In this document: piece after piece, positions 35,901 to 44,038 of the stretch | Layout of the letters: the number at the start of each line of letters is the position of its first letter | How positions within the stretch are numbered: position 1 is the first letter of the stretch | Position numbers and translations under genes: made by a program | Notes under the pieces: model-generated | The model's input: only the letters and a program-made list of their open reading frames with translations | Database searches by the model: none | What the model was told of the DNA's origin: nothing | Assembly (NCBI GenBank): GCA_023248215.1 | Contig: JAHFEW010000003.1 | Location: 67,159-112,019, forward strand | Source: Nitrospira sp. | GTDB lineage: Bacteria > Nitrospirota > Nitrospiria > Nitrospirales > Nitrospiraceae | Reading direction: 5' to 3' | DNA length: 44,861 nt

Positions 35901-36102
35901 CCGCCTCATTGAACTGTACCGTCTTCGTGCCCTCTGGCGATGTCGCGGTCAACTCGCCTCCGCTCAGTCCCGACACCACCACGCGTGCGGCCGGTCGCAC
36001 CTCCACACCGCGTTGGTCCATCGCCCAGATGAGTCCAGGCCCCACAAGCTGCAGCACTACAAGCGTCACCGCGAGTAAACGGAAGAAGGGAGATGCCGTC
36101 AT
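32962..36102 (-). CDS. Large exported FecR-domain protein
   Basis: From the ATG at 36102 (AGGAGG six bases upstream) this is a 1046-aa protein with a signal peptide (1-27). A FecR domain follows at about 65-200 (VGFGDQLQTQSSATAEVLI, then VVTMLGDSDASL, VVHLSKGSVLVS, IIETPSAQIRTRGGRL, VYEGTVQVG). The long remainder is beta-rich, with repeated Leu/Asn/Gly-rich strands near the C-terminus (NGYLFSLANAGTLNIGGTLL, SLTGNSILRLNSDAFGIF), suggesting a beta-helix stalk or fibre. It lacks a TonB-plug or sigma-factor neighbour, so it is not a classic FecIR regulator. It is divergent from the TPR/beta-barrel gene and may be its passenger. The role is inferred from structure and neighbours. Confidence 0.85.
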   Translation of the reverse strand: MTASPFFRLLAVTLVVLQLVGPGLIWAMDQRGVEVRPAARVVVSGLSGGELTATSPEGTKTVQFNEAVGFGDQLQTQSSATAEVLINNQAVVTMLGDSDASLTEVNGDTVVHLSKGSVLVSAAASALGESRSVIIETPSAQIRTRGGRLKATVGTAPGQARIIQPSMEARAYLTSLSVRPVASEPALSERFEVYEGTVQVGARTAGATPLLVEPGQSIQAVGGTLGTPTGIERAATGNGPVLLASAQHAGTPQTGLELVSQRQMQQVGALQQALFGDSDAAVEGKESQSGTIISTLFGTNPTQTSSSSNPNNPTASLFGSGSPYLAALLAAINRSGSGVGNDNSANNSLLTSAGSFSLSVDGGHGLLTLTDLPGDAGQETQKSVFTGSELLLVDSGPLAQASHSGRAPISTLVGRGLTDKFQFEIPSFSPGNPLTTATMDLSASRLRIVDTRALTFQGYEVTLLSVASTPLTSSGFFNEVGTFELRNISTNAVVRTERQVFGNFQLDPGPRQITRLSGTIPFDGLNIDFALEAPAGQTLTFGQRFLVSPISNRPLARVDGNTGIPITVPTTVRDTQDQLDRNLNVLILPVSEDKRVIADRILDTESSTTFRPGVTQNRDVILSDFSSRPDGEACSFCDGGGPGTTTIDRNKPSFVDAIVSARSSSAEAAVVNLAAGVVLTNATEFTVANQIVRRDFFRDPGQERSFSEIVRPLPPVPSATSLYYKELGLTPSFEGSVTAIVASGNEPAFVRVQDRVLAVLNGSSIKPDVVNGQEIRTSLLSVLDSQLIGPTETPRSINSEGVLKSHRESSEIPPLLEIVDSSVKSASAVVVRATESGIGRFALDRALLDASSPILTVTNSNLTATGHLIDLAGTGPNGKELLRANLVPNDALVRLNGKTMDVAGNFLNLAKGSATVNGYLFSLANAGTLNIGGTLLSLTGNSILRLNSDAFGIFDQTANTLRLSNTLCAGGECGLLTDHLNAPFQSSNGKAIQVAGSKTNVQLPQGFTPFRAPSGTTSTVVLDEHAALLHIEPGSELHISVPVVKK

Positions 36103-36160
36103 GATCGTCCTCCTCGCTTGAGAAATGGGCTGCTCCGCGACAGAACACAAATCTCTCTGC

Positions 36161-36189
36161 TTGACAGGCTCACATGGGTTCGATACAAG
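36161..36189 (+). promoter_or_regulatory. Likely sigma70-type promoter of the TPR/beta-barrel gene
   Basis: TTGACA (36161-36166) is a perfect -35 box, followed after 17 bases by TACAAG (36184-36189), four of six matches to TATAAT. It lies about 80 bp upstream of the TPR/beta-barrel start, in the 166-bp divergent gap. Confidence 0.45.
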
Positions 36190-36268
36190 GGCATCGGCTG
36201 TCACTACAATCCATCACGATATAGTACGTATACATATAAGCTATAGTGAGGGAAAGGAGGCTACAGCA

Positions 36269-37936
36269 ATGGCTTCACAGCGTCAAGGAGGGTCACAGAA
36301 GAAAAAATTAAATGCGTGTATTTCGGGACTGCTCTTGCTCATTTCGGCCATGGCAATACATGTATTTTTTCTCGCTCCAGCGCTTGCGCAGCCCTCTGAG
36401 GCGAACGTCCTAGTAGCGCAGGCCGTTCTCGCGTACGAAGCGAAGCGGTACGATGAAGCGCTGGATCTCTTGACCCGTGCTCGAACCCATGATCCGCACA
36501 ACGCGCGGGGACTCTACTACCTTGGATTGACCCAGCTGGCTCTCCAGCACCCGGATGACGCGATCGAACCGCTTGAAGCAGCCAGGCAGCTGCAGCCCAC
36601 GGATCTGAACGTCCAATATCAACTCGGCGTCGCCTATTTCGCGGCTAATCGCTATGACGAAGCCTCTCCCCTCTTTGAGCAGATCTATCAGCAGCAGCCG
36701 AACATGGATAATTTGGGATACTATGTCGGACTCACCCGCTATCGGAAAAAAGACTATAAGCCGGCTGTCGAAGCGTTTGACAAAGGTACTATCACGGATC
36801 CCAATCTCCAACGACTGGCTACCTTCTACCGTGGGCTGGCCTTAGGCGTATCGGGAATGACACAGGAAGCTACGGCCGCCTTCCAAGATCTGCAACGTAG
36901 TCGGGCGGTCGATCCGTTGACGCAGACAGCGATCAGGCTCAGTGAAAGTCTGGCCGCACGGCAAGGGATCCAACGAGAAGCACGACGGCTCCGCGCCAGC
37001 ATCAGCGTCGGTGGCTACTATGACGATAACGTCGCTATTAACCCGGACCGTTGCAACGGCTGTAATCCGGGGGTGAGATCTTTGGTTGACCAGTTCAGGG
37101 AGCGACGCACCAATTCCCCCGGCGCCATCGCTACGGTCAATGCAGAATATTCTTTCCTCCGCCACGAAGGTTTTGAGAGTTCGGTGAGTTATTCCTTTCT
37201 TCAGACCTCCAACTACGCAGGTAATCTGGATCGCTTCAATATTCAAAGTCATCAACCCGGGCTCCATAATTACTATCGAACGACGCTGGCTGATATGCCG
37301 TTTCAATTGGGGTTGGATTATACGTATGACTATGTGTTTCTCGATTTTAACGGGTTTCTGTCCCGGCATAGCCCGACGCTGTCCGCGACCCTCGTGGAAC
37401 CGAACACGACCGTGCCGGTTCTGGGTAGCGTCGGCCACATGACCACCACACTCGGCCGGTATCAGAAGAAAAACTTTTTTGGAGAGTTCGACCCCCGCTT
37501 TCCTTCCGAGCAACGTGACGGGTACAACACGATGGTCGGGTTGTTCCATTCATTTCGTTTCGACAATGATCGGACCATCCTGCGCGTGGGATACGAGTAT
37601 GACATCGAACGCACTGAGGGCACGGCCTTCTCCTACAACGGCCATCGATTAGAAGCCGGACTCCAGGTGCGCCTTCCCTGGGATATGCACGCCGGCTATA
37701 CCTTTAGCCTGCATTTCCGGGACTATCAAAACGCTCAAACGCTGTTTCTTGACAAAGATGGCGCCTTATCTCGACGTAACGATTCCCAATACGACCACTT
37801 GATCCAACTGACAAAATCCTTAAGCGAACACTGGCTGGTCACGGCCCAATTCTCCCACACCAACGCCGTTTCGAATGTTGCCATTTACGATTACACAAAG
37901 AATGTGGCAACCGGTTTAGTAACCTGGGTCTATTAA
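36269..37936 (+). CDS. TPR protein with C-terminal outer-membrane beta-barrel
   Basis: The ATG at 36269 is preceded by AAAGGAGG at eight bases, giving 555 aa. A signal peptide ends at ALA-QP (40/41). Residues 44-215 hold four or five TPR-like helical repeats (AYEAKRYDEALDLLTRARTH, YLGLTQLALQHPDDAIEPLE). From about 243 the protein alternates short amphipathic strands (SISVGGYYDDNVAINP, TVNAEYSFLRHEGFESSVSY) and ends in a terminal aromatic residue (TWVY), as outer-membrane barrels do. The TPR-plus-barrel layout resembles Slam-type surface-protein translocators, and the 'YDDNVAINP' start of the barrel is typical. Its substrate is unknown; the divergent FecR protein and the following TPR-CHAT protein are candidates. 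Confidence 0.88.
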   Translation: MASQRQGGSQKKKLNACISGLLLLISAMAIHVFFLAPALAQPSEANVLVAQAVLAYEAKRYDEALDLLTRARTHDPHNARGLYYLGLTQLALQHPDDAIEPLEAARQLQPTDLNVQYQLGVAYFAANRYDEASPLFEQIYQQQPNMDNLGYYVGLTRYRKKDYKPAVEAFDKGTITDPNLQRLATFYRGLALGVSGMTQEATAAFQDLQRSRAVDPLTQTAIRLSESLAARQGIQREARRLRASISVGGYYDDNVAINPDRCNGCNPGVRSLVDQFRERRTNSPGAIATVNAEYSFLRHEGFESSVSYSFLQTSNYAGNLDRFNIQSHQPGLHNYYRTTLADMPFQLGLDYTYDYVFLDFNGFLSRHSPTLSATLVEPNTTVPVLGSVGHMTTTLGRYQKKNFFGEFDPRFPSEQRDGYNTMVGLFHSFRFDNDRTILRVGYEYDIERTEGTAFSYNGHRLEAGLQVRLPWDMHAGYTFSLHFRDYQNAQTLFLDKDGALSRRNDSQYDHLIQLTKSLSEHWLVTAQFSHTNAVSNVAIYDYTKNVATGLVTWVY

Positions 37937-37992
37937 TGTGTTGAAGTAACGCCCAACAGGTTCTGTCGTAAAAGCGGTTGATCGAATAACGG

Positions 37993-40900
37993 ATGGATCG
38001 AACCATGTGGTTGCTGTCACAATCGGTTCGAGCCCCCACTATTGTTGCGATCCTGGTGGGCTCAGCAGCCTTGTCGATCTATCCACCACAGGTCCCCGCT
38101 CAAGTGCTCCTTGTATCAGACTCCCTCCCTGCCACAGCAGAACGCCTCGTGCGTGCAGATGCACTGAACCGTCACGCACTCACGCTCCACCACACCGGAA
38201 GGTTCGCTGACGCGCTGCCTCTTGCAAAGGATGCCTTGACGCTTCGAGAGGCGGCTGTCGGTCCGAAGGATCCGCTCCTTGCGGAAAGCCTGAATACCTT
38301 AGGGATCGTCCTCCAAGAATCTGACTATAAGGCTGCCCGTCCTTTACTTGAGCGCGCCCTCAAAATCCGCCAAGAGGCGTTCCCTTCGGTTCATCCGGCC
38401 ATCGCAGAAAGCCTGACCAACCTTTCCCGTACGCTGTACGCCGGAGGGCAATTCGCCGAAGCGCGACCGCTGCTTGACCAAGCAGTCCACATCCGAGAAA
38501 TGGCCCTTGGTCCCACTGCGCCTGAGGTCGCGGTGAGCCTCATTCATCTTTCGATTGTCGTGAGCCAACTGGGCGATCTCCAGCACTCCCGCTCACTGAT
38601 GGAGCGGGCCCTTTCCATTCTGGATCCGTTGGAACATGACCATCCGCTTGACCTTGCGATGGGACTCAATTATTACGGGAATATCTTGCGTCGGCAGGGC
38701 GAATTCGCCGAGGCGCGTGTTCCGCTCGAACGCTCGCTCTCGATTCGGGAGCGAATTCTCGGGCCCTCACACCCCCATGTCGCACGAACATTATCCCGAA
38801 TGGGCATGCTCGAGGCAGTGACGGGTAATTACCAAGCAGCACTGCCCCTGTTCCAACGCGCTTTGCGAATCAATGAAGAATCTCTCGGCGCCTCACATGC
38901 TGAAATCGCCGGCGATTTGAATGAAATCGGTTCAGTGCACCGAGCGCTGGGAAACCTGCCCGAGGCGAAGCAGTCCTTTGAGCGAGCCCTTCGCATACAA
39001 AAATCCACTGTAGGCCCCCAGCATCCGTTCGTCGCCGTCACATTGAATGCACTGGGGCAGTTGGCGGCCCAGGCCAATAGGCCGGATGAAGCCAAGTCCT
39101 TATTTCTAGAGGCGCTTACAATTCAAGAACATGCTCTTGGGCATGAGCATGTCTTCTCCACCGAAACCTTGACGGCCCTTGGCTATCTGGAAATCCAGCG
39201 CGGCGCTCTGAAGGAGGCAACGGATTACTTCGAACGCGCCAGTCGTATCAGGGAATCGTTGTTGGGTCCGACGCATCCTGATGTGGCGGCTAGCCTCTTC
39301 GATCTGGCCCGGGGCCTTCATGCGCAAGGTAAACTCAAGGCAGCACGTGCACAATATGAACGCGCGCGCCACATCACCCTCTTACATATTTCTGCAAACC
39401 AGAATTTAGACGAGACCACTCAGACGCGGGTATGGGCGCAGCAATTAAAGGGCTTGTATGACTATGAATTGCTATTAGCCACCGTGGCGGATAAACCTTC
39501 GCTGGATACGACTCCGCCGACTGCTATCGCCGACAGCTTTCTCGTTGCCGAACAAGCCCGCGGCTGGATGATCCAAGCCGCCGTAGCGCGAGCCATGGCA
39601 AGACAGTCGCTTGAAGGAGACACGCACCAGGTGGTGCGCAAGCTTGATAATTTGAGACGTCAGCGGCAGGCAGTGTGGACTAAGTTAAGCGAGTTGTACT
39701 CCCAATCAGCTGAACAGCGAAACGAAAATGAACTGGGTAGCACAAAGAGGGAACTTTATACCGTCCAGGTAGCAATCGAGTCCGACGCGAAAGAACTGGA
39801 ACGGTTATCACCTCGCTATGCCGAACTTGCCTTGCCAAAGCCCGCGACAGTATCTGGTACGCAATCGTTGCTTGCGCCACATGAAGCGCTCATCAGTTGG
39901 TTGACTCTCCCCGACCGCGTCTGCATCTGGCTGGTACGAACGGGTAAGCCTGCGCTCTACCGAGAGAGTTTCATCCCACGAGCGAAATTGGTAGACCTGG
40001 TATATCGAGTCCGGACAAGTCTGACACCTACATTCACGTCGTCTCCAGACGTGGCGGGCCTTCCACCGTTTGACATAGACACGGCACGCGAGCTTTATCG
40101 ATTACTCATTGGACCAGTTTCTTCTCAGCTTCAGCAGATTGAGCATCTCATCCTCATTCCTGATTCGGTGCTCCTGCCCCTCCCGCTTGCTACATTGATA
40201 CGCGACCAAATAGACCATTCTTCCGAACGACTAGCGGACTTTGCTCGAACAGGGGGAATTGTGTCCGTTAAAGATCTCGTCCGTTATAAAGATCTCCCGT
40301 GGCTCGGATCTGCTTATACCCTCACCGTCGTTCCCTCCGCCTCAGTTCTAAAACTCTTGCGAGAGAGCTCTCGCGCCAGGACTGGTAATCAGGAACGATT
40401 TATCGGGTTCGGTGATCCGGTACTCCAAGGCGCCGGAACTTCGCGCGGCGGATCCATGCCGAAGCATCGAGGTGTGCGGGTTGCACGCAGTGAGCTCGAG
40501 CTACTCAATCGACTGCCCGGCACCCGCGAGGAGCTGCTTGCCGTTGCTGCCGCTATGAATGTGCCGCCCGACCAGCATGTCTTTCTGTCCGAGCAGGCGA
40601 CGGAAACCCAAGTCGGTCAACTCAATCGGTCCGGTCGCCTCGGCTCTGCTGAAGTGCTGTCATTTGCTACTCATGGGCTTCTTTCTGGTGAACTTCAAGG
40701 CTTGACACAGCCAGCGTTGGTGTTGACCCCACCGTCTTCCCCAACAGATGAGGATGACGGACTGCTTTCGCTAGAGGACATCCTTCATTTGAACCTTGCA
40801 CGAACGAATTGGGTGATTCTCTCGGCTTGCAATACAGCAGGAGGTGAAGGTAGCGGGGATAATTTGACGGGTTTGGCACGGGCGTTTTTCTTTGCCGGGG

Positions 40901-41130
40901 CAAAAGCGCTGTTGGTATCTCAATGGAGCGTCGACGATCGAGCCACTCAGTTTCTCATGACCGAGACCTTTAAATATTATGCAGGGAATACCTCTCATGC
41001 ACCGGCGCAAGCCCTACGTCGAGGGATGCTGGCTGTCATGGCACACGCAAGTTCCAATCCGGAGCATGCCTATTTTGCTCATCCTTTTGCGTGGGCAGCA
41101 TTTTTTCTAGTTGGAGAAGGACGCTTGTAA
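37993..41130 (+). CDS. Exported TPR-CHAT protein
   Basis: The protein (1045 aa) starts with a signal peptide (hydrophobic run about 16-33). Kinesin-light-chain-type TPRs of about 42 residues fill 45-480 (for example NTLGIVLQESDYKAARPLLE, LERSLSIRERILGPSHPHVA). A coiled-coil-like stretch leads to a C-terminal CHAT (caspase-HetF associated) domain from about 680. Its catalytic dyad is intact: His894 in SFATHGLLSG and Cys946 in ILSACNTAGGEG. CHAT proteins are caspase-like cysteine proteases, activated in some cases by TPR-bound partners. The export signal places this one outside the cytoplasm. It follows the TPR/beta-barrel gene by 56 bp in the same direction, so they are likely co-transcribed. 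Confidence 0.92.
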   Translation: MDRTMWLLSQSVRAPTIVAILVGSAALSIYPPQVPAQVLLVSDSLPATAERLVRADALNRHALTLHHTGRFADALPLAKDALTLREAAVGPKDPLLAESLNTLGIVLQESDYKAARPLLERALKIRQEAFPSVHPAIAESLTNLSRTLYAGGQFAEARPLLDQAVHIREMALGPTAPEVAVSLIHLSIVVSQLGDLQHSRSLMERALSILDPLEHDHPLDLAMGLNYYGNILRRQGEFAEARVPLERSLSIRERILGPSHPHVARTLSRMGMLEAVTGNYQAALPLFQRALRINEESLGASHAEIAGDLNEIGSVHRALGNLPEAKQSFERALRIQKSTVGPQHPFVAVTLNALGQLAAQANRPDEAKSLFLEALTIQEHALGHEHVFSTETLTALGYLEIQRGALKEATDYFERASRIRESLLGPTHPDVAASLFDLARGLHAQGKLKAARAQYERARHITLLHISANQNLDETTQTRVWAQQLKGLYDYELLLATVADKPSLDTTPPTAIADSFLVAEQARGWMIQAAVARAMARQSLEGDTHQVVRKLDNLRRQRQAVWTKLSELYSQSAEQRNENELGSTKRELYTVQVAIESDAKELERLSPRYAELALPKPATVSGTQSLLAPHEALISWLTLPDRVCIWLVRTGKPALYRESFIPRAKLVDLVYRVRTSLTPTFTSSPDVAGLPPFDIDTARELYRLLIGPVSSQLQQIEHLILIPDSVLLPLPLATLIRDQIDHSSERLADFARTGGIVSVKDLVRYKDLPWLGSAYTLTVVPSASVLKLLRESSRARTGNQERFIGFGDPVLQGAGTSRGGSMPKHRGVRVARSELELLNRLPGTREELLAVAAAMNVPPDQHVFLSEQATETQVGQLNRSGRLGSAEVLSFATHGLLSGELQGLTQPALVLTPPSSPTDEDDGLLSLEDILHLNLARTNWVILSACNTAGGEGSGDNLTGLARAFFFAGAKALLVSQWSVDDRATQFLMTETFKYYAGNTSHAPAQALRRGMLAVMAHASSNPEHAYFAHPFAWAAFFLVGEGRL

Positions 41131-41137
41131 GACCCTG

Positions 41138-41803
41138 CTATTTCTTTACCAGTTCCTTTGCCCAGTCCAGCGCCGCATGGTGATCTTCTTCTTTCGGTTT
41201 GGTGCATTTTTTGCCTCGGACACCGTAGCTGATGGTGCCTGTGCGAATGGGACAGGTGCCAAAGGCCGTTCCGAACTCAACCACTCCTTCCAGTACCCGC
41301 AGGGTCGTTTCTCCATCCTCTTGTACCTTGATGTCGAACTCCGTTTGCTTGACCCGTGCGCTCGCTACCGGGGTTTCGACTTCTAACGGCTTGGGACCTT
41401 CCGCGATCTTCACGAGCAATTCTCCTTTCTTGACACGCAGGATTCTGATCAGGGGACGATGCTTCTCCCATCGAGAGAGCACCATAACCTCCGTCCCTTC
41501 GTTCAAATAGACTTGAATCGCGCCGTCAACGAGGATCTCTGCCTGGTTGCCAGGCTCTGTCTTCAGCACATCGAGCTCATAGAGTGGCACCGACCCCTTG
41601 CCCCTCAATGTCTCCTGAATTCCATCTTTTCTAACAATTAGGAGCGACCCGACGGCATTTTGCGCGGTTCCAGCCGCTTGTGACTGGGCCTCAGCCTTTT
41701 CATCCACAAGAAGCATAGATCCGAAAACCACCATGACTGTGAGGCCAACGACTACAAGATACCTAAGCAGTCGAGCGTCTTGGGTGGAGCATGATGTGCA
41801 CAT
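41138..41803 (-). CDS. Small exported FecR-domain protein
   Basis: The 221-aa protein has a signal peptide (about 1-40, hydrophobic core 13-30) and a single FecR domain: GKGSVPLYELDVLKTEPGNQ, ILVDGAIQVYLNEGTEVMVL, RILRVKKGELLVKIAEG, VETPVASARVKQTEFDIKV and a final LRVLEGVVEFG. Two Cys pairs may form disulphides. It is convergent with the TPR-CHAT gene, with only 7 bp between the stops, and lies 82 bp downstream of the YVTN lipoprotein gene on the same strand. It repeats the fold of the large FecR protein without its beta-helix region. The function is not known; FecR domains also occur as extracytoplasmic modules without iron signalling. Confidence 0.88.
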   Translation of the reverse strand: MCTSCSTQDARLLRYLVVVGLTVMVVFGSMLLVDEKAEAQSQAAGTAQNAVGSLLIVRKDGIQETLRGKGSVPLYELDVLKTEPGNQAEILVDGAIQVYLNEGTEVMVLSRWEKHRPLIRILRVKKGELLVKIAEGPKPLEVETPVASARVKQTEFDIKVQEDGETTLRVLEGVVEFGTAFGTCPIRTGTISYGVRGKKCTKPKEEDHHAALDWAKELVKK

Positions 41804-41885
41804 GATGACGTTCTCCCAGGTAGGTTCGAATGTTGGTCAAATTCATGATCAGCGCTGTCCGTTGCCCATTGCGGCCCTTCTGATT

Positions 41886-42899
41886 CTATCGTGATACCAC
41901 TACACGGATCGGTTTCCGACCTAACGGCACTGTCGCGATGACCTGGCTCGTCGCCGTATCGATTACCCGCAGATCGTTTGATTTCGAATGCGCGACGTAT
42001 ACAAGCGAGCCCACCGGATTCGACCAAATCCCGTTGGGCTCCTCTCCGACATCAATCTGTTCACGCACCTTGAGATTCTTGGGGTCAGCCAATGTGGTCA
42101 CAACTTTATTGAGTCCTCCGACGGATATATAAGCCAATGGACCGGTCGTGCCTTTGTAACCAAACGTAATCTGTTGTGGAGCCTGACCGACTTCCAAGGT
42201 CCCCACGACCTTATTCTCTTTCGGATCAATCACGAAAATGTCGTTCTGCCCCGTATTCGTGCCCCAGACGTACCCGTTCGGGGCGAGCACGAGAAAATGT
42301 GGATTCGCGCCTACCGGAATAGTCTCAATGACCTGATGAGCCGCCACATCCACAACTGATACGGTCTTGTTCATGCTACTGATGTATGCGAACTGCCCAT
42401 CCTGGGAAAACGTGATGCCCATCGCCTGTGGAACAGGAATGACGCCCAGGACTCGGTATCCGACTGTTTCGACAATGGAGACGTTTCCGTCCGCAATGTT
42501 GGCGACCCAGGCATGTTTGCCGTCGTTGGTGATGGCGACGACATGACTTCTTTTCCCCGTATAAATCGAGGCAACGGTTTGTAATGTGGGGGTGTCGATG
42601 ACCGAGACGGCACCCGAAGCAAGATTCGTCGCAAACAATTTTCGACCATCACGGGTCAAGGCCAGATCGTGGGTGGCATGATTGAGGCTTTCGATCTCCC
42701 CCACCGGCTTGAAGGTGTCGCCGTCAATGACCGACACCGTATTCGACCCCTCGTTAGCCACATAGATTCTGGTCGGGTCACGAGGTGGCATGACATTTGG
42801 CGGCGGTGGAGTCTCCGCACATCCCATAAGAAACCCTGTTAGAAGAGGTGACCACAATATGAACGAAACGAAGGGCGATGTCCGCGTGATTCTTTGCAT
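41886..42899 (-). CDS. YVTN-family beta-propeller lipoprotein
   Basis: From the ATG at 42899 (GGAGG five bases upstream) the protein is 337 aa with lipobox LMGC (Cys27). The mature part is made of about seven YVTN-type blades (RIYVANEGSNTVSVIDGDTF, KLFATNLASGAVSVIDTPTL, HAWVANIADGNVSIVETVG), forming a beta-propeller. Such proteins bind partners or ligands in the envelope, and some are part of metal or quinohaemoprotein systems, but no redox motif is seen here. It heads a two-gene unit with the small FecR gene, and is divergent from the PP2C gene. An alternative upstream ATG at 42920 would add seven residues. Confidence 0.9.
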   Translation of the reverse strand: MQRITRTSPFVSFILWSPLLTGFLMGCAETPPPPNVMPPRDPTRIYVANEGSNTVSVIDGDTFKPVGEIESLNHATHDLALTRDGRKLFATNLASGAVSVIDTPTLQTVASIYTGKRSHVVAITNDGKHAWVANIADGNVSIVETVGYRVLGVIPVPQAMGITFSQDGQFAYISSMNKTVSVVDVAAHQVIETIPVGANPHFLVLAPNGYVWGTNTGQNDIFVIDPKENKVVGTLEVGQAPQQITFGYKGTTGPLAYISVGGLNKVVTTLADPKNLKVREQIDVGEEPNGIWSNPVGSLVYVAHSKSNDLRVIDTATSQVIATVPLGRKPIRVVVSR

Positions 42900-43173
42900 C
42901 CTGTCCTCCCTTCCAGACAAATTCCGATGACGCTAACGGTATAAGATCTCCCTGCTGAAGTGGAGTTACTGGTACACCGAGCTCTTCGAAAATTCAACTA
43001 CTATTCCTCCAGGAAACGATTACATGTATTTATCAGCTTTCCCTGAAGAGACGCTCATTGAGAAACAATTACACTTGCGGTAGCTTATATGGATCGTTCT
43101 TTGTACCGGCCAACTCGCCAAGAGAAGGGTGCAGGGTTCCGAGAGGGTCCCTTCTTCACCATACGTGGAAGCC

Positions 43174-43962
43174 ATGGTTCCTAATTCAGAGAGCTCTACT
43201 CCGCACTGGCATGGTGCCGGGCTGAGTCATGTGGGCTTAATCCGTTCGTCCAATCAGGACGCGTTCGTCGTGGACAATGAACTTGGCTTATGGGTTGTTG
43301 CCGACGGCATGGGAGGACGAGCGGGAGGTAATGTTGCCAGCACCCTGACAGTCAAGGCTCTCCTAGATGACTTTCAACGGTCCAAACATAGCGGCAGTCC
43401 AGCGGTATTCGAACAGGGCGATGGTGAGGCCTCAGTTCAATTGCGAAGAGCAATCCAACATGCCGACGAAGCCATACGAGGCGTGGCTCTTGAAAAGCCT
43501 GAATTAGCCGGCATGGGCACGACCATCGTCGCAGTTGTGGTTTCATCATTATCCCCCGTACAGCTCGTGATAGGCCATGTCGGGGACAGCCGGGCTTATC
43601 TGTACCGCGCTCAAGAGCTTCAACTCTTGACTCGGGATCACTCGCTGGTCGAGGATCTTCTTGCAAAAGGGCAAATTTCTCCGGACGAGGTCTCCACGCA
43701 TCCACAGCGTCACATTCTTGTGCGTGCTTTGGGAATAGAGGGGCAGACAGAGCCTGATATTGCCCATCAGGCAATCCAACCAGGCGATATCTTGCTGCTC
43801 TGTACCGACGGCATTACGAAAATGCTGAGCGATCAGCAAATCAGCGCTCATTTGAGCCTCGCTACTCATTCACCTGATGATGCATGCAGGGAGCTCGTTT
43901 CTGAAGCCAATGAGCGAGGAGGGAAGGACAATTCGACAGCGGTGGTCATACGCTTCTCTTGA
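43174..43962 (+). CDS. PP2C-family Ser/Thr phosphatase
   Basis: All PP2C motifs are present: SNQDAF (metal Asp), VADGMGGRAGG, GMGTTIVAVVV, VIGHVGDSRAYLYR, LTRDHSLVEDLL, HILVRALG, LLLCTDGIT and GKDNSTAVVI. The predicted enzyme is a cytoplasmic Mn/Mg-dependent phosphatase of the PppA type. In T6SS threonine-phosphorylation pathways PppA reverses PpkA kinase action; here the gene lies about 11 kb from the FHA/kinase-like pair and on the other strand, so the link is only inferred. The start is uncertain: an ATG at 43174 (262 aa) or a GTG at 43129 (277 aa), neither with a good ribosome-binding site. The domain itself begins near residue 15 of the shorter form. Confidence 0.9.
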   Translation: MVPNSESSTPHWHGAGLSHVGLIRSSNQDAFVVDNELGLWVVADGMGGRAGGNVASTLTVKALLDDFQRSKHSGSPAVFEQGDGEASVQLRRAIQHADEAIRGVALEKPELAGMGTTIVAVVVSSLSPVQLVIGHVGDSRAYLYRAQELQLLTRDHSLVEDLLAKGQISPDEVSTHPQRHILVRALGIEGQTEPDIAHQAIQPGDILLLCTDGITKMLSDQQISAHLSLATHSPDDACRELVSEANERGGKDNSTAVVIRFS

Positions 43963-44038
43963 GACCGTGGGACCAACACCATATTCCTGATCCGGCGAGA
44001 CATTCTTGATTGGAGATGCCAGCGCATCCCCCTACCCT

